Position numbers and translations under genes: made by a program. The notes beneath the pieces were generated by a model that was given only the letters and a program-made list of their open reading frames with translations, made no database searches and was not told where the DNA came from. From Sphagnum magellanicum (taxonomy: Eukaryota; Streptophyta; Sphagnopsida; Sphagnales; Sphagnaceae), in the NCBI GenBank assembly GCA_021904315.1, contig CM038915.1, positions 10,416,001 to 10,480,000 of the forward strand: a stretch of 64,000 nt of DNA, given 5' to 3'. Shown one piece after another: positions 12,730 to 24,667 of this stretch. Each line of letters starts with the position of its first letter. Position 1 is the stretch's first letter.

Positions 12730-15576
12730 TCAGCTGAATGTTTGTAGAAAGGCATTTCGGGAGAACATCGAGAGCAACAACCTGGTCTTGCTGAAGACAT
12801 TGAGACCCAGAATGACATTGCAGTCAATTGCCTGCATGGCTGGCAAATTCCCAACTGCAAACTGCACCCCTTTCAGAAGCAGTTCTTTTGAGGAGCCAAC
12901 CTTCTGCTCTGTGCAAAGGGACACATCAATACGCGCATTTGAAAACACCATTTTTTGACCTCCAATGCCAACACCTGATAATCCTGGCACTGCTCCTCCC
13001 TTTCCACATTGGCACATGTAAACAGCCATTGTAAATCTCAGCTGGAAAGGAAAAGCACTTGCACTTCTTGCAGTCTTTCAACTCACATGCAGACCATGAC
13101 ATAAATCACTGTTTCAGATTCATGCTAAAGGCAAGAATGGATACATAACTCTGGTGATAGTGCTTACCATTACTGCACCAGCAGCCCTAGCAATAACAGG
13201 GTTGGTGACACTAAGAGACGATCCAAGGTCTATGATAGCTGACTGCACATTCCCTGGTCCCATCTCCACCTGTATTCCCATAAGTCACTGACATACACAT
13301 TCATGGCTTGAGGAGTGGACAGAATGGGAAGCCCATAAATGTGCCTGTGTATCAACAAAATAACAAAACATGCCTTGCAATTTTGAGAAGTGCTCATCCT
13401 TTCCAGAATCTAAACTCTTGTGTAGACCCTCCTCTCCCACAACAAATTATAACAAGAACATTTAAGTAAAATCGTGATTTACGTACCTTAAGCCCAGGCA
13501 AAGAGTACTGGCCAAATGACATCACAAGCTTTTGCATGCCCTCCATGTTGCAGTCTCCCTTAGCAGCTGCCCCTGCCTCATAGAAACTGATTCGCTCATT
13601 TGGGAAGTCAAACTCAACATCAAATTGAGCGAGAATGTTCAGCCCCATGATTCCAGCAATAGAAGGGCTCAGCCCTGTATTTGCAAGATCCATGATCACA
13701 CCCTGTGAGTACCAAGGCGATTATTCAAGTAAGCTGATGAATGGACAATCGATATCTGGGCAGGATATACAGAATCAAGGTTGCTTTGGTGCCTCCTTAC
13801 AGGCTTACACATGGAAGCTAAACTAGGATGAAATAGGGTTTTGAGGCAAAATGAGCTCCTTCATGGTCATAACTTGTCCTCCCTGATTGTGATTGTCATC
13901 ATCCTATGCATCAATATGACCAAGAAAGCAACTGCTGCAAAAAACACTTCACTCCAAATCGTAGGCATGATACCTTAACAGGCTTACAACTGTAGCCCTC
14001 AAGAACAATAGGAGGCAGAAGGACTTCACGTGTCTCTATGCCTCTGTCCCCCATACCTCCAAGTCCACGAGACATCTCTCCAGATCCACGTGGGATGCCC
14101 AGTTTCCCATGAGCTATAAAAGGACTAATGAGTGTAGTGCTACTGCCAGTATCGAGCAAAAAATCAAAAGGCCCCTGGTTACCTATTGTCAAGGGAACCA
14201 AGAGATACTCTTTGGGTGATGCCACTGTGCTTTTCAGTTTTCGCATTGATATATTTGCAATTGCCTTATCCAGCATCCTGTCTGCTGCTGCCACAGGAGC
14301 CCTATTTTCTTTAGTTATGTAGACTGTTGCAAGGCGCCTTACAAGTTCATCCTTTTCAAAGCAATCCCCGTATGCAACTCCTGCACAGAAAAGGCCTGAG
14401 CTTCTTCAGCAGACTCTGCATGCTTCCCTTGAATTCTTTAAGCCCATCTCAAACAAATTTCCTCAGGTTCAACATCCATAATGCCAATTCATTCTGATCA
14501 AGAATTACACAGATTTGTATCTTTCTGTTCATCTGAATTTCTCACAACTAGTTACATGAGACTCCTCCGCCAACAATAGAAAATATGTGTGCTAAGGGTT
14601 GGGTCAAAAAAGGGGAGAGAGACAAAAGAAGAGACTACAAACATTACCTAAAGCATCCAATTCCTTCTTGATAGCACCCACCCGCATCTTCTGCACACCT
14701 TCTAATTGCACCTACATCACCTAAGCAATTTGTGTCATTCTTTTTAGAGATTGCAATCCACCGGCTACAATAGAGCTTATGACCAAGAGATACACATTTC
14801 ATAGCTAACCAGACCAAACGCGTACATACTGTGCATGCTGAACCTTCAGTGCACATACACAATACAACAACAGTCACAAGATTGAAACCCTATGAGATTG
14901 ATGGCAGGAAACAGTCAAAGCAGGGCTGTTTACATGCAAGTGTGCATTAATATCTGCAATGATCCAATCCTTGAATAGGGGGAAAACATCAACCTTGAAA
15001 AAGGAGAGAAGAAGCTAGGTCAATTGCTAGGGCTTCTAGAATTAGGGTTTCTAGAACTGTCAGAAAATGGGTTTCTAGAACTGTCAGAAAATGGCATCAG
15101 TGTTAGCTACTCAGCAGCCGTTTGCTTGAAATAGGTCTGATTCACATGTTTCAACGAGAAGGACGCAATTGCAGCATCTTTACAAGCACTTGCTGAAGAG
15201 ACTGCAAACACAATAGAGTACATTTTTCCAAAACTTGCTTCTAACACATCGACTGAAATCCGAGCAATAAAAATCGATTCAATTCCCCCCCCTCACCACA
15301 TCACAGCCAAGAACAGAATTGAAGCAGTTCCTCAAAATCCTCAGTCAAAAGAGAGGGGTTTGAAAGAAGGAATGGTAGACTTACTTGAAGCTTTTGTGGG
15401 TCGACATTGTCAGAGGATGCCGCAACCACATTAATACTTTGGAACTTGCTTTGGAATCTGACTTCTGTACGAGAATGTGGAACACTGGGTGCAAAAGCAG
15501 GTAAGGAGATGAATGCAAAGCGATGGTGGAGTCTGCTAAATGTGCGAGGTGAGAGAAACCGCAATTGCTGCGACAT
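12730..15576 (-). CDS. Retropepsin-like aspartic protease with SAP-like domain
   Basis: Predicted aspartic endopeptidase of 430 residues. Six exons: 15385-15576, 14648-14711, 13974-14380, 13487-13702, 13168-13269 and 12730-13041. All junctions are GT-AG and in frame. The Ser/Arg-rich N-terminus (MSQQLRFLSPRTFSRLHHRF) looks like an organelle transit peptide, probably plastid. Residues about 59-103 form a SAP-like helix-extended-loop-helix (GAIKKELDALG, then FEKDELVRRLA). The first catalytic motif is FLLDTGSSTTLI, with D at about 162. Further on, IIDLGSSLSV (D at about 307) sits where the second lobe's aspartate would be, and VILGLNVFS near the end resembles the usual C-terminal hydrophobic-Gly motif. 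Substrate and partner are unknown. An open frame starting upstream of 15576 uses a non-ATG codon, so the ATG at 15576 is preferred. The fold is well supported; activity is inferred. Confidence 0.82.
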
Positions 15577-16077
15577 TTTCAGCTCCGTCGTCGTCGTATA
15601 CACGCTTATTTCCCCTAGTTGTAAAATCACGGGAAATATATAAAGATAATAAAATGCTAAAGAAGAATTGACGCGCGTGCAAATCCAATGCGCAACGAGC
15701 TCAATTCTTCAATTAGGGTTACGGAGGAGGAAGCTCCGCAATAGGCCATAGCCAGACATAGGCGAGAGGAGAGAGAAAGACGACGACGAAGAATACGAAT
15801 ACGAATACACGTACAAGGATGGCGACGACGAGAGAAAAACCAAACGATCGATCATCTGCGAATCAACGAAGATCCGATTTTGCATCCATGTATCGTTGGA
15901 TGAAAGTGAATCGAGAATGGAGATTAAGGATTTTGGGGAAAGGAGAGATTTTAATTTTTTATGTTTGATTTTATTTTTTATTTTTCCTCTCATTTCACAT
16001 TTTTTTGAATGAGGGTTGAGGTTTTAGAATCATTTCCTTTACTTTAAGGGCGATGTACAATGTTTTTTTTTCTCAAA
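15577..16077. other. Protease upstream region
   Basis: Promoter and leader side of the aspartic protease. It contains a CGA/GAATAC-rich stretch (about 15770-15850) and then passes into T-rich sequence. No gene is supported. Confidence 0.35.
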
Positions 16078-16280
16078 ATTGTGAGGTAAATGGGTTGGTG
16101 TGATTATCAAAAGAGGGCTATATTAGCCAATTTTGGCTAGAAAAATTGTAGGAGAAGAAAATTGAATCTTTTTGGTTTCCTTCTGTATTTTGGCAACATG
16201 TTGGAACTTGGAATTTATTGTCTAAATATGGTGATTTTAGAAAAAAATTCAAATAATGTGTCCACTTGGGCCCATTCTAA
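16078..16280. repeat. Dispersed repeat family A, copy 1
   Basis: This aligns with 46898-47090. Shared blocks include TTTTGGCTA, TTTTGGC(A/G)ACATGTT and CTAAATATGG(T/C)GATTT, followed by a poly-A stretch and a TGGGYCC block. Both copies lie in the same orientation, about 0.5 kb upstream of a minus-strand gene. It is probably a decayed mobile element. Confidence 0.6.
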
Positions 16281-19200
16281 AAAAGGTCCTTTGTATCATT
16301 CCCACCTCCATTATTTTTTGCTGTCCAGAGGCAAAAATTTGCCAAAATTCATCATCTTTTAGGGATTTAAAAGGTTGTCAACAAAAAATTATCAATAATT
16401 TCTGTTTTGGTTCTTCTTTTTCTTCACAAGAATCAATGAATCCTCATAATGGTTTTGATATGTTGTGATGGAAACCCCTAGATTGTAGTTTAGTTTTTTC
16501 CATTTATTTTTAATGAGGAATGAAGCATGCTTAAGGTTTTAAAAAGTTGTCAACTAAACAATACGTGAAGTTTTAGTCCTAGTTTTTAAGCATGAACATC
16601 TTACATAGGGTTTTATAAGAATATAAGGAATTCAAAGATGTGTGTAGTTTATTCATTATATTTAGATAATTTTGTGAGGATGCTTGTAATTTTATTTTTT
16701 ATTTTTTATTTTTTTATCTTTTGACTTTGAATTCAAAGAAGGTGATTTTGTGTTTTTTCTTAAAGCTTAGAATTATTTGCAAGACTTCATTCATTGTTTT
16801 CATCATCATTTCAACATCCAATTTTCATACACGTATCAATTTAGATATTTAACTATTCAAGATTTTATAGCATTACCCTTGCCTTAGTTGTTTTTAGAAC
16901 TACTAACGTAAACTCAAGGTTGACACCTCTAAACATAGAGGATGGGCTCTAAAACCTATAGCAAAATTTCAATGAAACCTATCCCCCACACTTCTTATTG
17001 CAATTGTAAACTAGACAAAGTACGATTTGTTCCTACATAATGTTTACAATTGTAGAAGATGTAGGAATGTTATGTTCATTAATTGTGTAATAGGTCCGTC
17101 TTCCACCCATTGTCAACTTTCATCAATTGTTCCATTAGATATGTCATTGTTTTCATCCAAAATGTTAATAGGTTTTATTATGTATGCATCATTTGATCTT
17201 GTGTTATGGTCCATGGCATTGGGATTGAGTGGCCAAGATTCATGTTACCCTAAACATGTTCATAATGTGTTTTAAATAGTGGTTTGATTTAGAGCCTTAT
17301 CGACCCAACTAACAAGTGCATTTGTTTGATTCACAATGATTGTTTTTGACCATGACATTGTTTTTCTCTTTCCTAAAAATAGCTTTGAAAGGCTAAAAAC
17401 AACTTGCATTTAAAACTTGTAAAGCATGAAAAATATGGAAATGTAAAATGACCATATTTAATTTAAATTGTTGTGCTTGTTTTATTGCTTTTAATGTGAC
17501 GGGCGAACTACACCTATCTAAAATTAGTAAATATTAATTTGATTAAAAAATGCCCTTTGAAATTGACCTCTTACAAAATGAAAAAATTAAATTGAATAAG
17601 AAAGATATCATTCTATAAAAAAAAATTGCATCATTATGCATGTCCTTGATTTGCAATGTCTAATATAATCTTTTCTAATCCTTTCACCCTAAGAAGGAGC
17701 CATTTGAATGGCCCACCATTGATATTTTTGGAACATGGGGCACTCCACAACATAGAAGCCAAAAAATGCTTCCCTCCCTCAAATAGAAGGGATGATGCAA
17801 GCTCATCGAAAAGTTTTGTAAGCATTTATTCACCTCTTGTTCTTCACTCTTTTAAATATCCTTTTGTTGTTTTGGAAGTGTTTGGACTCTAGCTCATTTG
17901 GTTTCTTTCTTTGGTTGGACATGCACTCTTTGAGTTCATCTAGAGTGATTCAGAAATTTTTGTTAGAGGTCTGATTTTGGCTACTTATATCTGGATCAAA
18001 ATGGATACAAAGTAAAATTGTTTGTGACTCACCACATACCCAATTTTTCTAAAGAAAAAACAAAACTGATCCCACACAAACTGTTTCTTTTTGGGTTCAT
18101 ATCTTGCAACATAAGAGAATAATAATCACACCCATTTTTGTGTCTAGGATTGGCTTGCATGTAATCAAACTTAGAACATTCATACCCAATGTATTGGGTA
18201 TCTAGGCTTGCATTAATATTTTTCACATCCATTATTAGTTATTTATATATCTTATGCCTCACCTACAAATTTGAAAGTTGGACTTGACAAATGAAAGACC
18301 ACTATAGCAAAGCAAGTGGACCAATCAAATCAGATAATGTGATCAATCAAGCACGATGGAAGATTGTGCCTTGAGAGACCAATCAAGGAATGTAACCAAT
18401 CCACAACAAGATTTAGATTATGTAATGACTTTTGTTATCCATTGCATCATGTGCAAATATGTTGAACCCAAACTATTTTTTAATCCAAACTAATAAGTTT
18501 ATATTATTCTACATCTAAAGCATGCTCTCACAATGTGTGAGTGGGGATGCTCCAAGTGACATACTAAGATTCAAATGTGACACATATCACGCTCTAAAAA
18601 GAGGCTTCATAATTGACACATGAATGTTTAGTCAGAAAATCTTGGATAGTTTCCCCTCTCAAAAAGTTGAACTTAAAATCTCAAAAGCTCTATATATACA
18701 AAAGATATTTATAAGGAGTGTAAGACATGGTTGTGCGTGTTTGTGTGCATGTGTTTAGGGTTTAGGGTTAACGCACACCAGAATGCACATGTGAACATTT
18801 CAGCATATTTTATTCCAATATATCTTGGATCAATTTCCATCCATCTGGATGAAAATATCTTTATCCTTTTATGGAATGAGCATTGTCACCCCCTTGGGGA
18901 GGGTTAGTATGGGGTTCATTTGAAAAAGAAGCATGTTTGCATGAGACTAGACTCAAAATGGGCTGCCCTAAAGTTTTAATGTAGGGCTCCCATCAACCTT
19001 TATTGCTTTATCGCGGTCATTTCCTAATGGCTTCATATCCGTGTCCTAATCGAGTGTTGGGCAGATGTCAAAAAAAATTAAGGTCAATTTAGGCATGTTC
19101 TTTCAAAAATCAGAATTGACTAACCTTGACGGTTCTTAAAATCTCAAAAATTTCTCCCATCAGATGTTTGTCATAATACCAAAATGTGTGGATATTATGA

Positions 19201-19560
19201 TATCCGCATATTAGAGCATTGATTGAAGAAAATTAATTATCCAATGCGTGCAAAAACTTAGCCTTAAACTAGTGGGCCCTTGTGAGCTCTTGGCTCAAAT
19301 GAGATCGATCATCTTCAAGGTTATAACGCATACAACTTTCCAGAAAATTATATTGTGAAATAATCAGTTTTATAAAAATTTGATTGATTTTCAACCAAAA
19401 AAATTAGTCTAAAATTAATAACTTTTGCTTCATTAATCGTAAAATTGTGAAACAACAAATGTGCACCCACCCCCTCTTGTTAAGAAATTTGAGATGATAC
19501 CAAATTTGAAGCAAAGGGCCTCACAATTTGGGAGGGATAAGGTGTGATCACAAAACAAAA
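16281..19560. other. AT-rich gene-free region
   Basis: No open frame resembles a known family and none shows splice-consistent extension. A short telomere-like stretch (TGTTTAGGGTTTAGGGTTA) lies at about 18752-18770. The sequence otherwise looks like old, unrecognisable repeats. Confidence 0.5.
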
Positions 19561-19827
19561 CAAGGGGTGTGTTACACTGTGGCCTTGTTCTTTACATTAA
19601 AAAAGTATCTTAATGCAAAAGAAGAATTATGAAAACTCAAATGTTTCACCATGTAAAAATTATAATCTTGAAAAACCCCCCTCTAAAAGAAACCAAAATC
19701 CTTCAAGATATTATAATTCTACGACTAATCTCAAGTTTCAACACAAGCCAAAATATCATCTTTCAAAAATCTTCATATAAAAATAGACCTATTACCTGGG
19801 GGCCAAAATCCATTAAGCTACTATACT
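19561..19827. repeat. Dispersed repeat family B, copy 1
   Basis: About 267 bases align almost end to end with 40245-40509 in the same orientation, at an estimated 85% identity by eye. Both begin CAAGGGGTGTGTTACACT and end at CTACTATACT, and the flanks do not match. Sharp ends indicate a mobile or segmentally copied element. No coding capacity is seen. Confidence 0.85.
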
Positions 19828-21309
19828 AAATGATAGTTTTTCATTTTTAAAATATAAAAATTTTGGCGAAATTTAACAGAAACGTTTTTGGCAAAATTTC
19901 TAAGTGTAGATGCAAGCTCTTTCTAAGAACTACTTCAGTATTAATTCATCCAAGTACGGATATATGTGATGGTCACCTCCATAAGATACCCGGAAAAGTA
20001 TCACCCATATATCCAGCGGGGGCCTGACCAAAAAAAAAACAAGTGACATCTGCCCAACACTTGTCTAATCCTTCTATAATTCATAGAAATGGTCTAGTAT
20101 TCTTTGAAACCCAAAGGGGCAATAAATCAAGGAATTCATGAATCCAAAGTGCACATATACCATCATAGTACCTTGGTGGGTTTCAGCACAAAATTACATT
20201 ATTTTTTTATAAGTGCTGGAATTTTCAAGAAAATTTACTTTTTCTTAGAGAATTTTTTTTGTGAGAAGGAAAAATGTAGAATCTTTTAAATTTTATTGCA
20301 ATAAATATTCTAATTTTCGAGATGGAATTTAAAAATTAATTAACTCATTAATTAATTACTCAGCAGACATGTCAATGACATTTTTGCAGTTGATATTTCT
20401 AGGGTATATGAGCCCTCCAATTATAAATCTTGAGTGTGGCAACAGGTGGGAACAATAGTCTTTATGTTTCACACTTTCCCAAACACCCCTATTTTTAGGT
20501 GCTGCTCATTTGATGACACCCAGTGCATTTTTCTCACAAATGAATACTTTCATCCCTTTTGCAATGTTTAATGGACAACTAGTAAGTGTAGTGTGATTGA
20601 AGTTGTGAGAAGTTAAAATCAGATGGATGATTTATGAGGGTAGTTTAGATAGGATAACTTTTAAGTTTCATAAGGAAGTTGTCACTTGGACAATTCCAAA
20701 TTGGAATCTGTTTAGCCCATTTCCATGTAAGGAGACCAAAAAAGAAAAAAAAGGGTTTTTTTGAGGGGAAATGTATCTTTAAAATTTATATATTTAACAT
20801 GAAGAGTAAATAGATTTTCAATACCCTTTTCACCAATTTGCATCTCATATTTTTCAATTGAATTTTAATCCAATTGTTGAACTCAATTCGATCGAAATAC
20901 AATTCAAGTTGCATGCATTGTCATTCAATGTTTTCATTAAAATGAAACTTAATTTTCACAAAATCAATTCATTTTTTTCATCAATTGATTGTCACTAGTA
21001 ATAATGCATACTAGCACAGAGCCCAAGTGGGAAAATAAAAACATACCTACGAATCTACATAGCCATTGCATCAAGTGATCAACACGCAATGGGAACTTGG
21101 GAAACAATGATCCCTAGTTATCTCTAGGGACTATTTTTGTTGTTGACTACATGAATTACTCTTCTCTAAAGCCCACTACCAAGGACCTACCAAATAGCTT
21201 CAGTGTCACTAAACAAGTAGTCAGCTAATGTGTATATGGCCTCACAAAAGGCATTTGTTATGGTAATGCCCTTGTCCTTAAACCTTACACTAGACATAAA
21301 GACCTCATC
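19828..21309. other. AT-rich gene-free region
   Basis: Nothing recognisable: short A/T tracts, no conserved open frame, no structural RNA pattern. Confidence 0.5.
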
Positions 21310-21410
21310 AAAATTTTGTAGTGTAGTTGGAGGGCACCTTACTGCATTCAAAATTTTCTCTACAAAGGGCAGGCATTTCAAAAAACACAATACCCATTCT
21401 TGCTGGTTTG
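21310..21410. repeat. Dispersed repeat family C, copy 1
   Basis: This aligns with 55483-55583 in the same orientation. Both share TTTTGTAGTG(T/C)AGTTGGA, GGCACCTTACT, AAGGGCAGGCATTT and CCCATTCTT in order with similar spacing. It lies directly beside the inverted-repeat element at 21412-21613 and may be part of the same unit. Confidence 0.7.
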
Positions 21411-21411
21411 A

Positions 21412-21613
21412 AAAACCCATTTTGTAGGTGACCATTTATAGAAAAACATTTTGACTATTATTTGATTTTTTTTTGAGAACTGTGGTTATGAAAGTAAAGA
21501 ACCACAACTGGTAAGGGTTTGGTGTGCCTTTTAGAATACCCACCCAATAGGTACTGTGGTCCAAACATCTATGTGTGGGAACTCTAGTTTTAGTCACCTA
21601 CAAAATGGGTTTT
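21412..21613. mobile_element. MITE-like element with 21-bp inverted ends
   Basis: The left end (21412-21432, beginning AAAACCCATTTTGTAGG) recurs perfectly as its reverse complement at 21593-21613. The similarity continues a few bases outward with one mismatch. About 160 bases lie between the ends, with no coding capacity. Size and ends fit a miniature inverted-repeat element or a hairpin. No clear target-site duplication is seen, so the class is undetermined. Confidence 0.55.
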
Positions 21614-23285
21614 GCAAGTAAAGTAGAGATACATGCACATAGGAGGCTATCCCAAATGGGAATTGTGAAATCCCAATTGTTTTTTCCTCCACATATATAG
21701 CATGTGTGCAATTTTGCCTCCCCACAATGCACCATTTTCAATATCAATATCAAAAAATCCCTCATGATTTTCACATGTTTCCAATTTTCATATGTTTGGA
21801 AACATGTCTGACCTGAACTGCCCTATATACATATATGTCTCATGATCACTTGTTGAGAGTACAATTGCATTGGAAGCAAAAAATAATAAAATCTTTTTTT
21901 TCCCCAATTTTGTGATATCAAAAATTAGGCGAATCCTAGACTCATTATAGGGTTAAAAACTATGAGCGAGAAAAGTTCTTAATTCTTACCAATGTTGGCT
22001 AGTTCTTCCTTTTTATCGTACCCTCATATCCCAGTTTTAACACTTCAAATGTTTTGATAGGTTCTTCTGCTTCTATAGTTTTAAGGTTTGCACTTTCAAT
22101 TTTGGCACTTTTTTTCCCTCATGAAATTTAAGGACCTCATGAAAACAAGGTTAAGTTTCATATAGACATTATTACAATGTACACACTCCTCAAGATTGGA
22201 AATTGTATTGAGGTACAAAGTTTTACATCAAATTTAAAGTGACAATTGTAGAAATATGGAGTTTTACAAATAATTAAATCTAATTATTTACATATAATGA
22301 TCAATCTAATTTCTAGTTTCAAAAAAAAAAGAAAAAAAAAAGTTCAACCTTCCAACCTAAAGAAACTAACCTTCCTTCAGAAATCGGAAAACAACTCTTC
22401 CAACATTTCAAAAATAAGAACTGACAGTTCTTCAAATTTCCCAACAAGCGCACAACACTAGTTGGAGGATTGTTGTGTGGATAAATTTGGTGGAGATGCT
22501 AACAGTGCCATCCCTGAGAGCAGATGCCCAAGTTGTCTTTCAGCGCGCAATTGCACGTGGAGTCTTTGGGGGAACAGATTAAACCTTGCCAAATTTTATG
22601 AAAAGAAAGCACCCAAGAAAGGGAGAGACAGAAACAAGAGGTGAGGACCAAAGTCTGAGCATATAGTTGTTACAATAGACATCATCTTATGTGATGATAT
22701 ATACAAATAAATTACAGAGTAATATATGTATTTGTATACATACATAAATGCACATATACAACATCTTATCTATTGGCTGGGCCAGCATGTTTGTGACACC
22801 TTGTTTTATTTTGTCACACTGAGATCTCCCAAACCACAAGGCTTCATGCTGTGCTCTTGGTATCTTCAGAAAAGCTCTCAACGAGTTGGCGTGCACTGAC
22901 TTAGTTTGAGACTGTTTGGAGCTACGCTGTGGAAGATATTGATTTTTGAGTGGACTTAGTTGCTGGAAAATCAAACAAATTGCAAAAATTGGGTTTGGAA
23001 GGAAAAATCAGTTGAGCCCTCAATGTGGACTTCACATTGCTGAATTTGGAAATTTTCAATTCTGAAAATGTGAAAAATAAAGAATGCGTTCACAATTGGG
23101 CCAATGGCACAGGTTACACTAGTGCAAATGATTAGTACCTTCTTAAGTGAGGGCTAATGGGTTGTTAGTAGGTACATAATAATGAACTATCCATTGTGGT
23201 TAGCCAAGGAATTGGAACCCAATGGAAAAAAATGTTTCTTGTACACCCAGCATCCAACCATGTCAAGACAAGGAAATAAGACCAC
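21614..23285. other. AT-rich gene-free region
   Basis: No gene supported. A 60-codon frame at 22462-22644 (+) is Cys-rich but has no recognisable family. The region ends at the 107-bp tandem duplication. Confidence 0.45.
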
Positions 23286-23505
23286 AAGATCAAGAAGATT
23301 TATCTCTCTTCATTCATGGAATGGGGATTGTGATGGCTCGCCAAGAATCCTGATGACACTTCAACAATCTCACAGGCAGCATTGACATGTTGAAGATCAA
23401 GAAGATTTGTCTGTCTTCATTCATGGAATGGAGATCATGATGGCTCACCTAGAATCTGAATGACACTTCAACAATCTCACTGGGGGCAGCATTGACATGT
23501 TGAAG
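23286..23505. repeat. Tandem duplication of about 107-110 bp
   Basis: Two adjacent diverged units both start AAGATCAAGAAGATTT and contain CTTCATTCATGGAATGG, GACACTTCAACAATCTCAC and GCAGCATTGACATGTTG. A third unit begins (AAGATCA) and stops. It lies about 430 bases beyond the stop of the small minus-strand gene. Confidence 0.85.
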
Positions 23506-23933
23506 ATCAGAATGATGATGCCACAGCAATCCTGGAACTAAACCCAAATTGGAATGAGATTATTACTACAATGAGCAATGGCAAGTATTGAATCTCTGAA
23601 GACTAACGCCTAAAATCATCAATTTGTCTCTCCCATCCATATACTGATCAAAACAACCAATGAAACTGTTCCTCCTTTGTCATCACCAGGGCTGCCTCAA
23701 TGGACCAGCTCTGCCTTCTATTCAGACCCTACCACCACTGCTGCATCATCAGTAGAAGTCCCTGGGGTGCCAGGTTCACTCCTCATTTCTGTGGATACCA
23801 CAGAAGAGAAACTGGCAGCATGGCCATACAAGAAGGGCTCAAAGGAGGGAGCTGAGTGAGGAAGGGGACATGCTCTCAAACAGCATAACGCCCTCTAAAC
23901 CTGTCTTTCCCCTACATATATATATCTAAGCTC

Positions 23934-24340
23934 TTATCTCTGCTTAGAAATCCGAGACCAGTTTTCTCGAGCTTTGTCAGCGACTGTCCTAGCTGCCTGT
24001 AGCTCAGCATCAGAATACTTATGCTCTTTGATTCCAAGTGGACCAGGCTTCAAGACTTCAACTACTTTCTCCACTTGAAGCATCTGTGTCCTACAAACAA
24101 CAAACCCAGAAAAAGAAAACAAGAAAAACACGTCAACAATCAATTCTCATAAAGCTGCATTCAGATTGTCATCTTTGTATTGAGTGAAGATGACAGAGCT
24201 TTGGAATTTGCAGAAGGATCAGCAAAACCACAACGCAATATTGTGCTATGATTCTATGCTTGTTTTAAGAAAGGGAAGGGAAAGAAGCACCTGAGGCGAG
24301 AAATGGCCAGCTGCATCAGTCCTTGTATCATGCTTTGCAT
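23934..24340 (-). CDS. Small conserved-looking protein, 68 residues
   Basis: Two exons, 24291-24340 and 23934-24090, join across a GT-AG intron in phase 2. They encode MQSMIQGLMQLAISRLRTQM, then LQVEKVVEVLKPGPLGIKEH, and end in SRISKQR. The first half is amphipathic and probably helical; a KPGPLG turn follows, then an Ala- and Lys-rich helix. There is no signal peptide or membrane segment. I recall similar KPGPLGIxEHK strings in unannotated plant proteins but cannot name a function. The joined frame is chosen because the other frame at this junction stops at once. An upstream exon with an earlier start is possible. The gene is head-to-head with the decayed TRS120 copy. Confidence 0.6.
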
Positions 24341-24667
24341 CTTCTTCTGCCTGGGATTCCAGAAGCACAATTTCTTCTGAAGGCGGGGGTCTGTGTAAGA
24401 CTTCAAGTGTAAAACAGAATGGTGCAATTGTAAAAACCTGAGTGCTCAAATTCCATGCAAAGTGAAACACAACTGCTTGAATTTTAGGAAGAAGAGAGGT
24501 TCGTAATGTATATATCTAAGAGAGAGAACTTGCATCATCCTGCAATGCAGATCCCCATGGTGTCACCAAGAAAGAGAATATGAAAAGAAAATGTTGCCCA
24601 CAAACAACGGATAGTCAACTAGATTCAATAATGTATCTATTATGAGAATTTGTAACGCTCTAAGATG
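24341..24667. other. Shared upstream region, gene side
   Basis: This is the leader side of the small minus-strand gene. It may contain one more exon of that gene (about 24360-24460), but no frame is decisive. Confidence 0.3.
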
